A DNA stretch of 64,000 nucleotides from Metaphire vulgaris (lineage: Eukaryota > Annelida > Clitellata > Crassiclitellata > Megascolecidae), in the NCBI GenBank assembly GCA_018105865.1, contig CM030862.1:10600306-10664305 (forward strand), given 5' to 3'. The number at the start of each line of letters is the position of its first letter. Position 1 is the stretch's first letter. Below are positions 29,001 to 63,737 of this stretch, one piece after another. The position numbers were made by a program, and so were the translations under genes. The notes under the pieces are model-generated. The model ran no database searches and was not told where the DNA came from. It was given only the letters and a program-made list of their open reading frames with translations.

Positions 29001-32000
29001 GTTGACCCGAGGTTGCCAAAGGGTTAAGTGTAAGATAGCGCATAAATGATACCTGCTGAAATATTTTGCTTTTAGTAATGACATAATCAGTTGTGTTATT
29101 TACCTTTTAGCTCATCGGAAGAAAGAGAAAAATGGATATGTGTAAATATTTCTTATTATGGTTTATTCATGATTGCTGCTTTCAGCTGTTTGTTAAGTTC
29201 TGCTAATTTTATCATCATGTGAAAAGCTGAACTGGGCCATGAAGCTGTCTCAGACTATGCAGACAATCCAATCCAGTCATCAACTTCTATAGCGCCACTT
29301 TTCAATACATAGAAGCAACAGCGGATGGCATACAGAATCATAATTGCTTAAGATCCATATCGAATCCAAGATAAACAGAGTTTGTGCTGTGCTGTGATGT
29401 GCTTTAATAAATATTGTGAAATTTATTGAAATGCAGTCATTAATGTGACTCTGATAAAGTTGCACATTTTATTGTATGATTATTACTGTATATTGAGTTG
29501 AGGATGCAAATGTACAAATAATTTTAATTTCCAATAACTTTTGATTTGTATTTGATATGTAAGATATGTACAGTATTATGTATTCTTATGTATTATGTTT
29601 TGACCTTGCATTTTGCCAAGGTTAATTTAATATAGCGATCTTGCATTGTACTGTATTATATTGTATTGTATTGTAGCATCTTTTAATGTTTTAGGCATTC
29701 TGATCCTCAGACACTATTGAAAAGCATTTCTAGAGATTTACAAGTAACTGTGATTTGTTTACAGGCTTTGCAGACTGTTATGTAACAAGTAACCGTGGTT
29801 TGTTTACAGGCTTTGCAGACTGTTATGTCAGGCTCTGGAAGCTCTGAGCAACAATCAGAAGAACTAGTGAGTAACTTTCAATACTGCTAAGGAGCCGTAT
29901 GAAATATTTTTAGCTTGTAGGGGAGGGAGTTCAAAGTTTTTGACATAATTTCATTAGGGGTCACAGAAAATTTGACAGTTGTTGACAGATGGGGTGGTTA
30001 CAAATTGCCTAAAATTGTTTGACATAATTGAAAATTGTTTGACATAATTGAAGGGTAGCCCCTTTTTAATGGTCACCAATAGTTTTACAGTTGTTGACAA
30101 GGGGGTGGAGGTCAAAAATTGCAAACAAAAATTGTTGATGTAATTAATGGACTACCCCTAAAGCCAATTCAACTAAATAATTGTACAATTATATGTTTAA
30201 AATTTTACCTACTGAATAGATGCATTGATCAGAGCAACGTAATCTACCGGTATACAATTAACTGCTTACTACCTGTGTAAGAATAATCAGTATGCAGTTA
30301 TTATATTTCAATGCAATATAACTCTAGCTGACCCCCTTTAAATATTGTTTCCAGTAAAGCAGTTTTGAGGTTTTACTATTATTTACGTTGCATACTAAGT
30401 TATCAGACTTGATGTGAAGGTATGATGTCTACTGCTCTCACAATAATATGAAATGCAGAAATAATGAAATTATTGAAAAATTGCCGATCTTGTAATAATA
30501 AATAAAATTGATTGATTGATTGAAATTTTATGAAAATCATCAACCTGTAACTTTACGTCGATTGATTGATGCACGATTGATTGATTCATTGATTGCATGC
30601 TACACAGTAAGAACTTTCATATGCAGCATGCATCAGAAGATGGACCAGCCTAGATAAGAAGATAATGGTGGATGTAATATACCATGTGATGTACACAAAG
30701 ATAGAATGCACTTAATTCACTCCTGTTACCAACTGGTCCATAGTGGAGTGATGTTAACTGCAGGCCCGTAGGAAGTGAGGGTGCAGTGGTGCACTACACC
30801 CCCTGGAAGATGACGCTGGTTTTTTTGCTTATCAAGATTTTTTAAGACATGATAAAAGAAAGGTGATGACCTTTTTTTGCTTGTCAGGTTTTTATGATAA
30901 ATGATTTTTCAGCTGCGCCCCTGAAAAATGCACCCCCTGCTAAAAATCCGTTCCGACGTGCCTGACGTTAAACGACATATAATGAATTGGATAGTGAATT
31001 TTGTTGACTGTTTGTATGATTTCTGCTGTTGAATTTTTGCTTTCTTAGAACGTAGGCAGTAAGAGATCAATTCCTGGAAGTTGGGCTCCGATCTGGATCA
31101 AGGACCCGTGTGCAAATCACTGCATGTGTTGCGAAGAGCGCTTCAACGCCATTAGAAGGCGACACCATTGTCGCGCATGTGGAATAGTAAGTAAGGAGAT
31201 AATGGTGGATATACTCGACTGTTGTCTGGACTTTGGAACTGCACTCTAAGCACTTGGCCGCCAATTAATTATCTTTCTTCACTCTTTTGTGGCATCTATT
31301 GAACGTTGTTGAACAGGGTGGTTTAAACTAACCCCACAGTTTGATTGGCAAAAACCCCATTTTTACGCATATAGAATAATTCGGTTGTAACCAATCCCGC
31401 GCATATTTTAATCCGTGATAGATATTGCAATAACCCTCTGCTATGTACCGTACCGCTCTCTCAATCCTCTAGCTGTAGCTGTGTTTGTGCGTTCAATTAT
31501 TCACAACATCTTTGGCAGTCTTATTATGTTTTTTTAATATTGCATTCAACAACTGTATTCTTACGCATGTATGTGATGATAATGGAGTGTTTAATAGTCG
31601 ACACATTTCCTTATGGATAAATTTGCTTTTTGCTTAATATTTTTGTCTTGTGGCAGCTGCCATTGTTGCTACCATGCATGTTGGGATCAACTGTGCTAGC
31701 AAATTAGATGGCGCAAACTTTCTCTAGCAACATCAGGGAATGATTCTTTTATTACTGGATTTCCAGGTGGTGTGTGGTAAATGTTCCAATAGACAGATGC
31801 CACTGGAGTTCGACAACTTCTGTCAGAGTCACAGGGTGTGCGACAAGTGTTTCCGCGAAATCCAAGACTTTGTGGATGAAAGCAGAACTGAAGAAAAGGT
31901 GGGTCCTGGTAATTTAATTTTTTTTCTGCAGTTCTAATCACAGAATGTTTATCTCTATTACTCAACACCTGAAAGGGCGGGGGGTCAAAATCCAAAAATA

Positions 32001-33810
32001 TTACGTACTTATATATTTTATTTTGGAAATTAGAGTAATAATAGTAATTAATTACTATATAACGAGGGCAGTGGTATAATAATGAGGATCAGCGCTCAGT
32101 TGCCTTGATGGATAAATTTTGCAACCTACTTGGTTAATGGTGAGTGCCACCAGTGTCGCTGTATGCCACTGAAACCGGAGATCAGCGCTGGCCCCAACGC
32201 TTAAAACTTGAGTTTGGTAAACTTTACCTTGCCTTACATCAGTATTATATCCAGGCAGGGTGGATATAAATCGCGATTTTTTTTAAAAAAATCAAAAAAT
32301 CCGATTTTTTTGATTAAAATCTGATGTTTTTGATTTAAATCGGACATCATGATTAATATTAAATTTGACTTAAATTCTTTTTGTGTTGGTCAAAATTTCA
32401 ATGTATTATATTAGTACTACAACTGTAATTGTGTAAACAATCTAGCAGGCCTGCCATCTAACAAGGCTTAGATGTTCAATAGTAATTATTGCACCATAAA
32501 ACAACAGACAATAGAATCACATGAAACATAAAAGTACTACATCACTAGATTCACTACTGCCACTGTACTGCCATTATAAGTCATCAATTTGACAACAAAG
32601 TTGGTTGCAGAATGCAGACAATTAATACTAATACTATATAATACTGTTAAAAATAAAAATAGAATGTGTATGATGTCATCATAGGAAATTAAAATCATTC
32701 AAATTACTGTGTTCATTCACGCAAAGCATATCGTTTATCACTACTACTACATTAATACTACATGTTATTACGGCTGTAAGTCTGACACCAAAGTTGCTGA
32801 AACATCTAACCCTTATACTGTTTTCGACTTTTATTTAATACTGTAAAAAATTAAAAGATGTCAGTCAACTGTTTATGATGTCAGCATGGGAATCATTCGA
32901 CAATCAGTTATTGTCATCATAGCCATCATCATCATGTTCATCAATATCCAGTGGCTTTCTGTTCAGCAGCTTGAAGAGAAACACCAGTTTTGCGGCTTTT
33001 TCAATTCCAAGACGATTCACTTTAGAATGAACCAACCCAAAAGATGAAAACACTCTGAATGAATGCAAAACCCACAATACAAAAGTGAATGATTATAAAG
33101 AAATAGTTAGTATAATAATGTACTACTACTAGAGTACAGTAAGACTTAGCAACTTTAAAAAATCAGTTCTACTGCAGGCCACCACCTGAATAATGAGTTA
33201 TGAAAATGACAGGACGTCACAGGAGGAAAATATCTAGCACAATAAATTTATGTACAATTAAATTTTGTTATTTTAATACCTTTTTACTTAAACCATGATT
33301 TAAATCATGATTTTTATTGTTGATTTAAATCACGATTTAAATCGATTTAAATCGTTGATTTTAATCATTTGATTTAAATCAAATCCACCCTGTATCCAGG
33401 CCTGTTAGGAGGAGGTTTTCCCCTCCAAAACCTCAAAATTCCCCAAAAAAAAAAAAAAAAATCGCAGCACAAAATTTTTTGGCACTGAACTGTGCCTCTT
33501 TCCCTCCGGCCGTCAATTTCCCCCCAAAAGGCCTGGAGTCTGGACACTGCCTTACATAACAAGTGATACCCAACTTCCTTTTTGAGGTTTGTATAAAAGA
33601 TACGCAAATGCTAAAAAAATTTTACTGGTGCTGTTTTTTTAAAACTCACATCAGAGAATTGATGCATCAGAAGACGTCTCACCGTCGACGACAACAGAAG
33701 ACGAGAAAAGTTCCAGCGTCAACACTCAGTGCCAAACAACCGTTCCGACTTCCGGGGAGAAATCTCAGAATTACGAAGAAACTGATGAAGAGTTGATATT
33801 TGCGTTGTGA
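14361..33810 (+). CDS. FGD: FGD-family RhoGEF with DH, PH and FYVE domains (18 coding exons, two frame breaks)
   Basis: Exons: 14361-14378, 16098-16173, 17194-17301, 18034-19476, 20630-20722, 21746-21891, 22958-23114, 23704-23791, 24617-24667, 25707-25765, 26448-26591, 27294-27386, 27930-28009, 29111-29141, 29810-29866, 31049-31186, 31767-31898, 33655-33810. The total is 3070 nt; adding two missing bases in exon 4 gives 1024 codons exactly. Order: short N-terminus, acidic/Ser-rich exon-4 region (about residues 68-549), DH domain (about 557-747, with the CR3 motif [15 protein letters not shown]), PH domain (about 770-870), FYVE domain (about 895-965, with [13 protein letters not shown] and RVC signatures), 51-residue acidic tail. 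Family role: Cdc42-type guanine exchange coupled to PI3P membranes and actin. Vertebrate FGDs carry a second PH after FYVE; none is seen here. Which vertebrate paralogue is closest cannot be decided by eye. Confidence 0.92.
14548..14785. mobile_element. Tc1/mariner-like MITE
   Basis: Terminal inverted repeat CAGCTGTGTGAAAAAGTCCT (at least 30 bp including GCACGTTT) at both ends, flanked by TA. 234-bp element in FGD intron 1; no coding. Confidence 0.88.
14813..15086 (-). mobile_element. hAT-like MITE, family B copy 3
   Basis: Inverted relative to copy 1; right end GGAGCCGCCACTG. Perfect 8-bp duplication TGTACAAT at 14805-14812 and 15087-15094. Confidence 0.88.
15290..15770. repeat. Repeat related to 50600-51060
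   Basis: Shares TGAAATTATTTTATGGAAAC-like and GCTAAAAGTTACC-like blocks, and ends in TGGCCTGCCTAATGTAGTA, with the copy at 50600. The left end resembles gene-sized hAT MITEs with GGGCCGCAGGCTGC. Confidence 0.6.
16098..16173 (+). CDS. FGD: FGD coding exon 2
   Basis: Residues 7-31, [20 protein letters not shown] and onward: helical, probably coiled-coil. Acceptor TTTTTCAG, donor GTGAGT, ends in phase 1. Confidence 0.72.
16380..16424. repeat. (GT)n microsatellite
   Basis: About 22 GT units in FGD intron 2. Confidence 0.97.
16590..16835 (-). repeat. Retroelement-tail repeat
   Basis: Resembles 47268-47495: both hold a short element with a 'beside-gene' tail including GTAGCGCC-like start and AACCCATTCCAAAG / GAGTTCCACAGTTC segments. 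Degenerate. Confidence 0.4.
17194..17301 (+). CDS. FGD: FGD coding exon 3
   Basis: Residues 32-67 in the frame set by exon 2: a basic, Ser-rich stretch including [12 protein letters not shown] and SARRKS. Acceptor TTTTTTATCAG, donor GTCAGT. A second frame is also open, but only this one joins exons 2 and 4 in phase. Confidence 0.68.
18034..19476 (+). CDS. FGD: FGD coding exon 4, large acidic/Ser-rich exon with two frame breaks
   Basis: Acceptor GATCCTAG, donor GTAAGT. Three frames are used in succession: codons from 18036 ([18 protein letters not shown]), then the frame open from 18074 to about 19190 ([10 protein letters not shown] to VENNELLNV), then the frame reading [20 protein letters not shown] to ADTKQIL. 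Each switch equals one missing base. The region is rich in Asp, Glu and Ser and predicted disordered, as in other FGD N-termini. Confidence 0.88.
19543..19722. mobile_element. MITE with CAGGGTGCGATTTGT ends
   Basis: 15-bp inverted ends CAGGGTGCGATTTGT / ACAAATCGCACCCTG around a C-rich, low-complexity core. Flanks are CTTA repeats, so a target duplication cannot be judged. It lies 67 bp past FGD exon 4. Confidence 0.78.
20630..20722 (+). CDS. FGD: FGD coding exon 5 (start of DH domain)
   Basis: Residues 550-580, with [17 protein letters not shown], the DH CR1 helix. Phase 0 at both ends; donor GTAAGA. Confidence 0.93.
20774..20975. repeat. Imperfect TG/TA tandem repeat
   Basis: Repeated TATATTCAATATGACAGTGT units with GT runs, in FGD intron 5. 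Confidence 0.85.
21746..21891 (+). CDS. FGD: FGD coding exon 6 (DH domain)
   Basis: Residues 581-629, [20 protein letters not shown] onward, matching the DH segment with VFxxxFxNIxxIxxLHxxFLxxLE. Ends in phase 2 before GTATGC. Confidence 0.94.
22176..22392 (+). repeat. Retroelement 3'-tail repeat (family T)
   Basis: CTCCTCAAGTTTTTCTGTCT start, CATAGCTA-like middle, ending near an ACACTATAGAAAT variant of GCGCTATATAAAT. Related copies at 36571, 42862, 56584 and 57981 (plus) and 59848 (minus). Confidence 0.65.
22562..22852 (+). mobile_element. SINE with tRNA-like head
   Basis: Box-B-like GCGGGTTCAATTCCC at about 22622-22636 and a plausible box A upstream, followed by a body with GGTAAAACATGGGTCTGGGG and AAAGTAATGGCAACCTACC, tail GAGTACAGGACCTTCC. 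The same body occurs at 37298-37606 behind a 5S-like head. In FGD intron 6. Confidence 0.8.
22958..23114 (+). CDS. FGD: FGD coding exon 7 (DH domain)
   Basis: Residues 629-681 ([20 protein letters not shown]). DH CR2 region. Acceptor ATTTTAG, donor GTAGTT. Confidence 0.94.
23386..23584 (+). mobile_element. hAT-like MITE, family B copy 2
   Basis: CAGTGGCAGTTCCACAGGGG to GGAGCCGCCACCG. Flanks GCTACATC and GCTACGTC (7 of 8). In FGD intron 7. Confidence 0.87.
23704..23791 (+). CDS. FGD: FGD coding exon 8 (DH CR3)
   Basis: Residues 682-710 with [18 protein letters not shown], the most conserved GEF motif. Acceptor TTATTCCAG, donor GTATGT. Confidence 0.96.
23817..23880. repeat. (ATT)n microsatellite
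   Basis: ATT run with ACT interruptions, 26 bp after the FGD exon 8 donor. Confidence 0.95.
24617..24667 (+). CDS. FGD: FGD coding exon 9 (DH)
   Basis: [17 protein letters not shown], equivalent to the vertebrate FGD segment after CR3. Phase 1 in and phase 1 out; donor GTAAGT. Confidence 0.94.
24936..25100. mobile_element. hAT-like MITE, family D
   Basis: Inverted ends CATGGGCGTCC / GGACGCCCATG with flanks TATTCACA and TATTCGCA (7 of 8). 165 bp; interior has two GTTTTGCACCCC blocks. Confidence 0.83.
25707..25765 (+). CDS. FGD: FGD coding exon 10 (end of DH)
   Basis: [19 protein letters not shown], the last DH helix. Acceptor CTTTCAG, donor GTTAGT; ends in phase 0. Confidence 0.88.
25815..26091. 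repeat. (AT)n tracts
   Basis: Three long AT/TA runs around a short unique spacer (GATCTCGGTACTTAGTACC) in FGD intron 10. Confidence 0.95.
26448..26591 (+). CDS. FGD: FGD coding exon 11 (DH-PH linker, PH start)
   Basis: Residues 748-795 from [14 protein letters not shown] to KEEEKQLFL. It reads through an apparent GTAACG donor at 26547; only the donor at 26592 (GTGATT) supplies the PH beta strands needed before [10 protein letters not shown]. Confidence 0.9.
27294..27386 (+). CDS. FGD: FGD coding exon 12 (PH)
   Basis: [20 protein letters not shown], the PH core LFxDxLL motif. 31 codons in phase 0; acceptor ATTACAG, donor GTAAAG. Confidence 0.94.
27430..27590 (+). mobile_element. tRNA-derived SINE or tRNA pseudogene
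   Basis: AGGGGCG at 27430 can pair with TGCCCCT at 27502-27508, and GCGGGTTCAAGCCCCGT forms a T arm. The anticodon region is a palindrome CGTCAGGCTGACG without a 7-nt loop, so it is not a working tRNA. A short tail with AGTAATAATGCC follows. Confidence 0.7.
27930..28009 (+). CDS. FGD: FGD coding exon 13 (PH)
   Basis: [20 protein letters not shown], a late PH strand. Ends in phase 2 before GTCAGT. Confidence 0.9.
29111..29141 (+). CDS. FGD: FGD coding exon 14 (PH C-terminal helix)
   Basis: 31-nt micro-exon [10 protein letters not shown], equivalent to the EExxxWIxAL end helix of PH domains. Acceptor CTTTTAG, donor GTAAAT; only this donor keeps phase with exon 15. Confidence 0.88.
29740..29829 (+). 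repeat. 45-bp tandem duplication of an exon acceptor
   Basis: Two near-identical 45-bp units (29740-29784 and 29785-29829), each holding TTTGTTTACAG then GCTTTGCAGACTGTTATG. The second is the acceptor of FGD exon 15. Confidence 0.93.
29810..29866 (+). CDS. FGD: FGD coding exon 15
   Basis: [19 protein letters not shown] ends the PH helix and starts the linker to FYVE. Its acceptor and first codons are duplicated 45 bp upstream; the upstream copy reads into TAA. Confidence 0.9.
30760..30965. mobile_element. Probable MITE with CAGGCCCGTAGGAA end
   Basis: CAGGCCCGTAGGAA and TTCCGACGTGCCTG are imperfect inverted ends; the interior has the dispersed motif at 30863. No target duplication found. 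Confidence 0.6.
31049..31186 (+). CDS. FGD: FGD coding exon 16 (FYVE, first half)
   Basis: 46 codons with WIKD, zinc-ligand cysteines and the basic [10 protein letters not shown] motif that binds PI3P. Donor GTAAGT. Confidence 0.96.
31767..31898 (+). CDS. FGD: FGD coding exon 17 (FYVE, second half)
   Basis: 44 codons: [13 protein letters not shown] and [13 protein letters not shown] supply the remaining zinc ligands. Donor GTGGGT. Confidence 0.96.
32055..32231 (+). repeat. Degenerate copy of the SINE body
   Basis: GGATAAATTTTGCAACCTAC to GGAGATCAGCGCTGGCCCCA and GTAAACTTTACC, weakly matching the 3' half of the elements at 22562 and 37298. Confidence 0.55.
32240..33549 (+). mobile_element. 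hAT-like MITE, family C copy 2, split by a nested element
   Basis: Outer element CAGTATTATATCCAGG ... CCTGTTAGGAGGAG ... GGCCTGGAGTCTGGACACTG, flanked by perfect CCTTACAT (32232-32239 and 33550-33557). Interrupted by the 1137-bp element at 32256-33392. In FGD intron 17. Confidence 0.88.
32256..33392 (-). mobile_element. hAT transposon derivative with transposase C-terminal remnant
   Basis: Ends CAGGGTGGATATAAATC and GATTTAAATCAAATCCACCCTG, perfect 8-bp duplication TATCCAGG (32248-32255 and 33393-33400). Minus-strand segment about 33060-32904 reads [20 protein letters not shown] then [14 protein letters not shown] to TGA, the hAT dimerisation-domain end. Interior otherwise non-coding, so non-autonomous. 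Confidence 0.9.
33655..33810 (+). CDS. FGD: FGD coding exon 18 with stop
   Basis: 51 residues, Ser/Thr/Glu-rich, ending [11 protein letters not shown] then TGA. 156 nt, phase 0. No PH2 sequence is present. The acceptor CACATCAG is weak but is the only one continuing the frame. Confidence 0.82.
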   Translation, partial: RIDASEDVSPSTTTEDEKSSSVNTQCQTTVPTSGEKSQNYEETDEELIFAL

Positions 33811-35360
33811 CATTCTTAAGACAATACCCACGATAAGCAATTCGATAACTGTGTCTTCCATATAGCTACCCAAGAGCGATGAATAATACGCAGAGATATT
33901 TGTGCATGAATACAGGATCATGAACTATGTTACCACTAGAATACATCAATGTTTTTAGCTTTGAAAAGTCAACTAGTCGTTGTCAAGCTACCAGGGCTCT
34001 GAAATTCATTCCTTCATTCTCATACTAACTGCTCCCAGACTCGGGACTGCCGAGAAAAATTGCGGGCCACTGAGCAGAGTAGCTACAGGTCCCTAGAAAG
34101 TTTGAAAACTGGGGACAATATTTTTTTGCTCCTCAGACTTTTCAAGATGGAGGAATCAAGTATGAAAAAAGCTGTTATGGCCTTTTTTTGCTTGCCAGCT
34201 AATCATCATATGCCTTCTACAGGCCCTTAGGCACTTGACTCCCTGTCCTCCCTCTTGGCAACCCTGCCCAACCTACTCAACTGTTTTGCACGACCGCCCC
34301 AGCTCAAATAAGAGGGTTTGGGCCCTCATGGCTATGCCAATAATCTGCTCTGGTTCTAATATAAAATATCAGTATAGTAAATCTATTTGCGAAAATCATT
34401 GCATTATTCATACGGCATGTGGTCTAGAAAGTCATAAGCATAATTGAATGGAGTACGGTATTAAGCTTATTAATGGTGTGCAAGCTTGTATAGTGATTAA
34501 AATGACCTTTTAGAAGCTATTCAGATGGAAGCTGAATTTAGACGTCAAGATCAAATACGGTTATAACTTTTCAAGTAATGAAAAACAGCGGAGACATTTT
34601 CTAATTGAAATAAAATGTATGTGAAAACCAAACACATTTAAAATAGCTCTGGTGAGCAGCAGTAACACAAAGGGTAAGAAAGGCTCTGTAAAGAAAGAAA
34701 ATAGATAAACATAACATGGTTATGCTTGAATAAGAAAGATATCACAGACAGGCTTAATAGGTTGCTAAGCCTAGGCTCGACAGTTGAAAGGTATCTACTG
34801 TATATCAACTTAAAAAAAAAATGAGATGTGTCAAATTCTCTGTATTCATGTTATCATCATAAATTATATCACAACTAAAACAAGCAAGACAAACATTTGC
34901 ATGTACAGTATAGTTAACGAATAGAACAAGTTTTATATAACGACTCTAAATTAATATTAAACCACATAACCCCAAAATCTAATGAACGTCGAAAAACTAG
35001 CACATGACTATCGAAAAGCCGACAAAAAGTTATAATTAGCATTAGCCAAAAGTCAAAATACACTAATGTCCAAACTAATACCCATATTGCAAGAAGAAAA
35101 TTGTCTAAAATTGCCATTTAACAATTATTCCATAATTATTATTGAACTAAATACAAGTCATAAAACTGACATTTATAATAAATGGACAATATAATTATTC
35201 TCATTTCACTTCTATACAAGATCTTCCGACAGCTGCTGCAGGTCCTATCGCGATAATATTCCCACGCAGCAAGTGAAACGACGTAAAGACAAAACGGACA
35301 CCTGTATTAAAACAACTGTCAGCGCGTGCCTTGCCAAGAAACGTTTGCCTACACGAGTTC
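33811..35360. other. FGD-SEC61A convergent intergenic region
   Basis: Contains the 3' UTRs of both genes and a degenerate repeat at 33990-34270 (GGCCTTTTTTTGCTTGCCAG). No further FGD exon or PH domain is visible. The AT-rich half, 34500-35360, is otherwise featureless to me. Confidence 0.55.
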
Positions 35361-42581
<7,221 letters not shown>

Positions 42582-42861
42582 TATTTCTGTGAACCGGTTA
42601 ACTAAAACAATCGGTCGTCAATCAGATTAAAATATTTGAAGTGATTTGAAAAATGTAAGAAGGAATTCAAAAGCCTCAAAGTGACATTTAACTCTTCACG
42701 ATAAAAACTCATTCGACAAGAACAGGAAACAGGGCTCAGAGTAACAAGGAAACATTGTATAGACTACGTTATATTCTATGGTAACAGCCATTGGCTTCAA
42801 TCAATCAATCAATCATCAATCGGTCATACGACCAATCAATCAATTCACATGGCGCCACTAT

Positions 42862-43054
42862 CATTTCCTCCATAGCTATAACAAGCCTAGCCTCACTGCC
42901 CTTCGGATATATTGAAAATTGCCTGGCTGATCATTCATCTTTTCCATAGCTATTTTAAGAAAGGCTGAGCGCCTAAGAATAAGCAGCTACTGTGGTGCTG
43001 CTTCTAAAGCACTATATAAATCCACGAGATTTTATTTAGTTACTTACACGTAAG
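42862..43054 (+). repeat. Retroelement 3'-tail repeat (family T)
   Basis: CATTTCCTCCATAGCTATAA to CACTATATAAATCCACGAGA then TTAGTTACTTAC. Confidence 0.72.
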
Positions 43055-43076
43055 AATAAGCATCTACTACTGTAAC

Positions 43077-43804
43077 TAGGGATGTAACTTTTCCGGAAAA
43101 GTAGAATGGCCGGAAATATTCCGGAAATTTCAGAAATTTCGGAATACTTCCGGAAAAAGTTATAAAAGCCTTCAAAACTTCTCTTTTTAGCAGACAGCAG
43201 TGCTCAAAATTAATTACCGAGGTCCAGCTAAGAAAACGAAGTTTTATTATATTTTTTGGCACATAGGGGAAATTGGTTGAAAACGGGTTCTCCGATATTT
43301 TAACGAGATCCCGCCAATTTAAGTATTCTACTTGCTGCTCAGGGAACCAGCTTCACCTTATGAATATTCACGGTTTTGGCGCATCGAGTGCTGGCGAGAG
43401 TGTGAGACTATTTTAAAATAAACAAGTGTTTAGTTTTGTTTTGTGACAATTCGTTAATTTTCGCCGAACATCGAGATTTATTATAGTTTTAACAAATCAG
43501 ACAGCAAAACGGCGTCGCGTACTCTGGTAACTGGTTCTCTGCGACTTCCGACTCAGACATTATATAGCGCTACCATGCTGACAGTTGTTAACTTGTTAAC
43601 AAATGCCCAACAAATGAATAGTTATAAATAGTAATAATGATAAAAAATAATAGATATCAGTAATAGAAATCAATAGTAATAAATACTAATAATAAACAGT
43701 AATAATAATTATAATAAATAACATTAATAATCAACTTTTCCTTTCCGGAAAAGTACCTCAGAAATTTCCGGAAATTTCCGGAATTTTCCTAACTCACATC
43801 CCTA
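43077..43804. mobile_element. hAT-like element with TAGGGATGT ends
   Basis: Starts TAGGGATGTAACTTTTCCGG and ends CACATCCCTA; TTCCGGAAA subterminal repeats at both sides. Perfect 8-bp duplication ACTGTAAC at 43069-43076 and 43805-43812. Inserted inside a second family T repeat. Confidence 0.9.
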
Positions 43805-44061
43805 ACTGTAACAGCTGTACTATAAACAAGCGCCATATAAATCCACGAATGTTTACTTTTACTTAAGCTTTTAAATTTATACTAGCGACACCATGCGGCC
43901 GGTAGTTATCGTCTTTGCCGTGACCGCATTTGTGACGGCACTCGGTGTGATTTGCCCAAGTCTGCTTGATGGCGGCGGCCGATGTCGAAAGTGGAATTGG
44001 AAAATGTCCTCAATTTTTGTAATAAATAAATATATTTAATTAATTCAATTTCTGGTTTTCG

Positions 44062-63264
<19,203 letters not shown>

Positions 63265-63517
63265 GTGAGTAGTTTTTGTGATCTACTCATCCAAATATTT
63301 TTAAAAATCTGGTTTATACGTTTATATTTGAGCTTATGGATGTACAGTAATTTAAGAAAGTTCAAAAGTGTGACATGTTGTTTGTGTTCATTGTATTGTT
63401 GAGATGAAAAGGGCCATCTGGTGAGTCATATTTTTCTAAAGTTTGTTCCCTTGTTAATAGTTTTTCTTGTTGTCAAATTTGCAAATATTTTTGGCCATCT
63501 GGAGCATTTTACTGTAG

Positions 63518-63660
63518 TACTTGGTACTTGTACTTGTACTCAAAAGTGTACTTATACAAATTTTAGTACTTGTACTTGTACTTGTACTGGGGGCCAGGTA
63601 CTTGTACTTGTACTTGTAGAGTTTTAGGAATGCAAGTACTTGTACTTGTATTGTATCATT
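63518..63660. repeat. (TACTTG)n minisatellite
   Basis: Repeated TACTTGTACTTGTACT units with spacers, in the last DSTYK intron visible. Confidence 0.93.
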
Positions 63661-63737
63661 TTATTGTACTTATTGTGTACTTGCTACATCTCTGGCTACA
63701 TTTACTTCAATGGTACCAGTAATGCTGTTCCTTTAGG

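Larger units (their letters stand above)
42582..44061. other. SEC61A-DSTYK divergent upstream region
   Basis: 1480 bp between the two ATGs. Half is occupied by repeats: family T copies at 42862-43054 and 43046-43865, split by a 728-bp hAT-like element. Promoter sequence is probably confined to about 42582-42780 and 43870-44061; no core motif is clear. Confidence 0.55.

Noticed and set aside
31657..31701. Alternative FYVE exon reading [13 protein letters not shown]
   Set aside because: The Cys/His richness is suggestive, but the stretch ends in a stop and would disrupt the intact FYVE formed by exons 16 and 17; no good donor follows.
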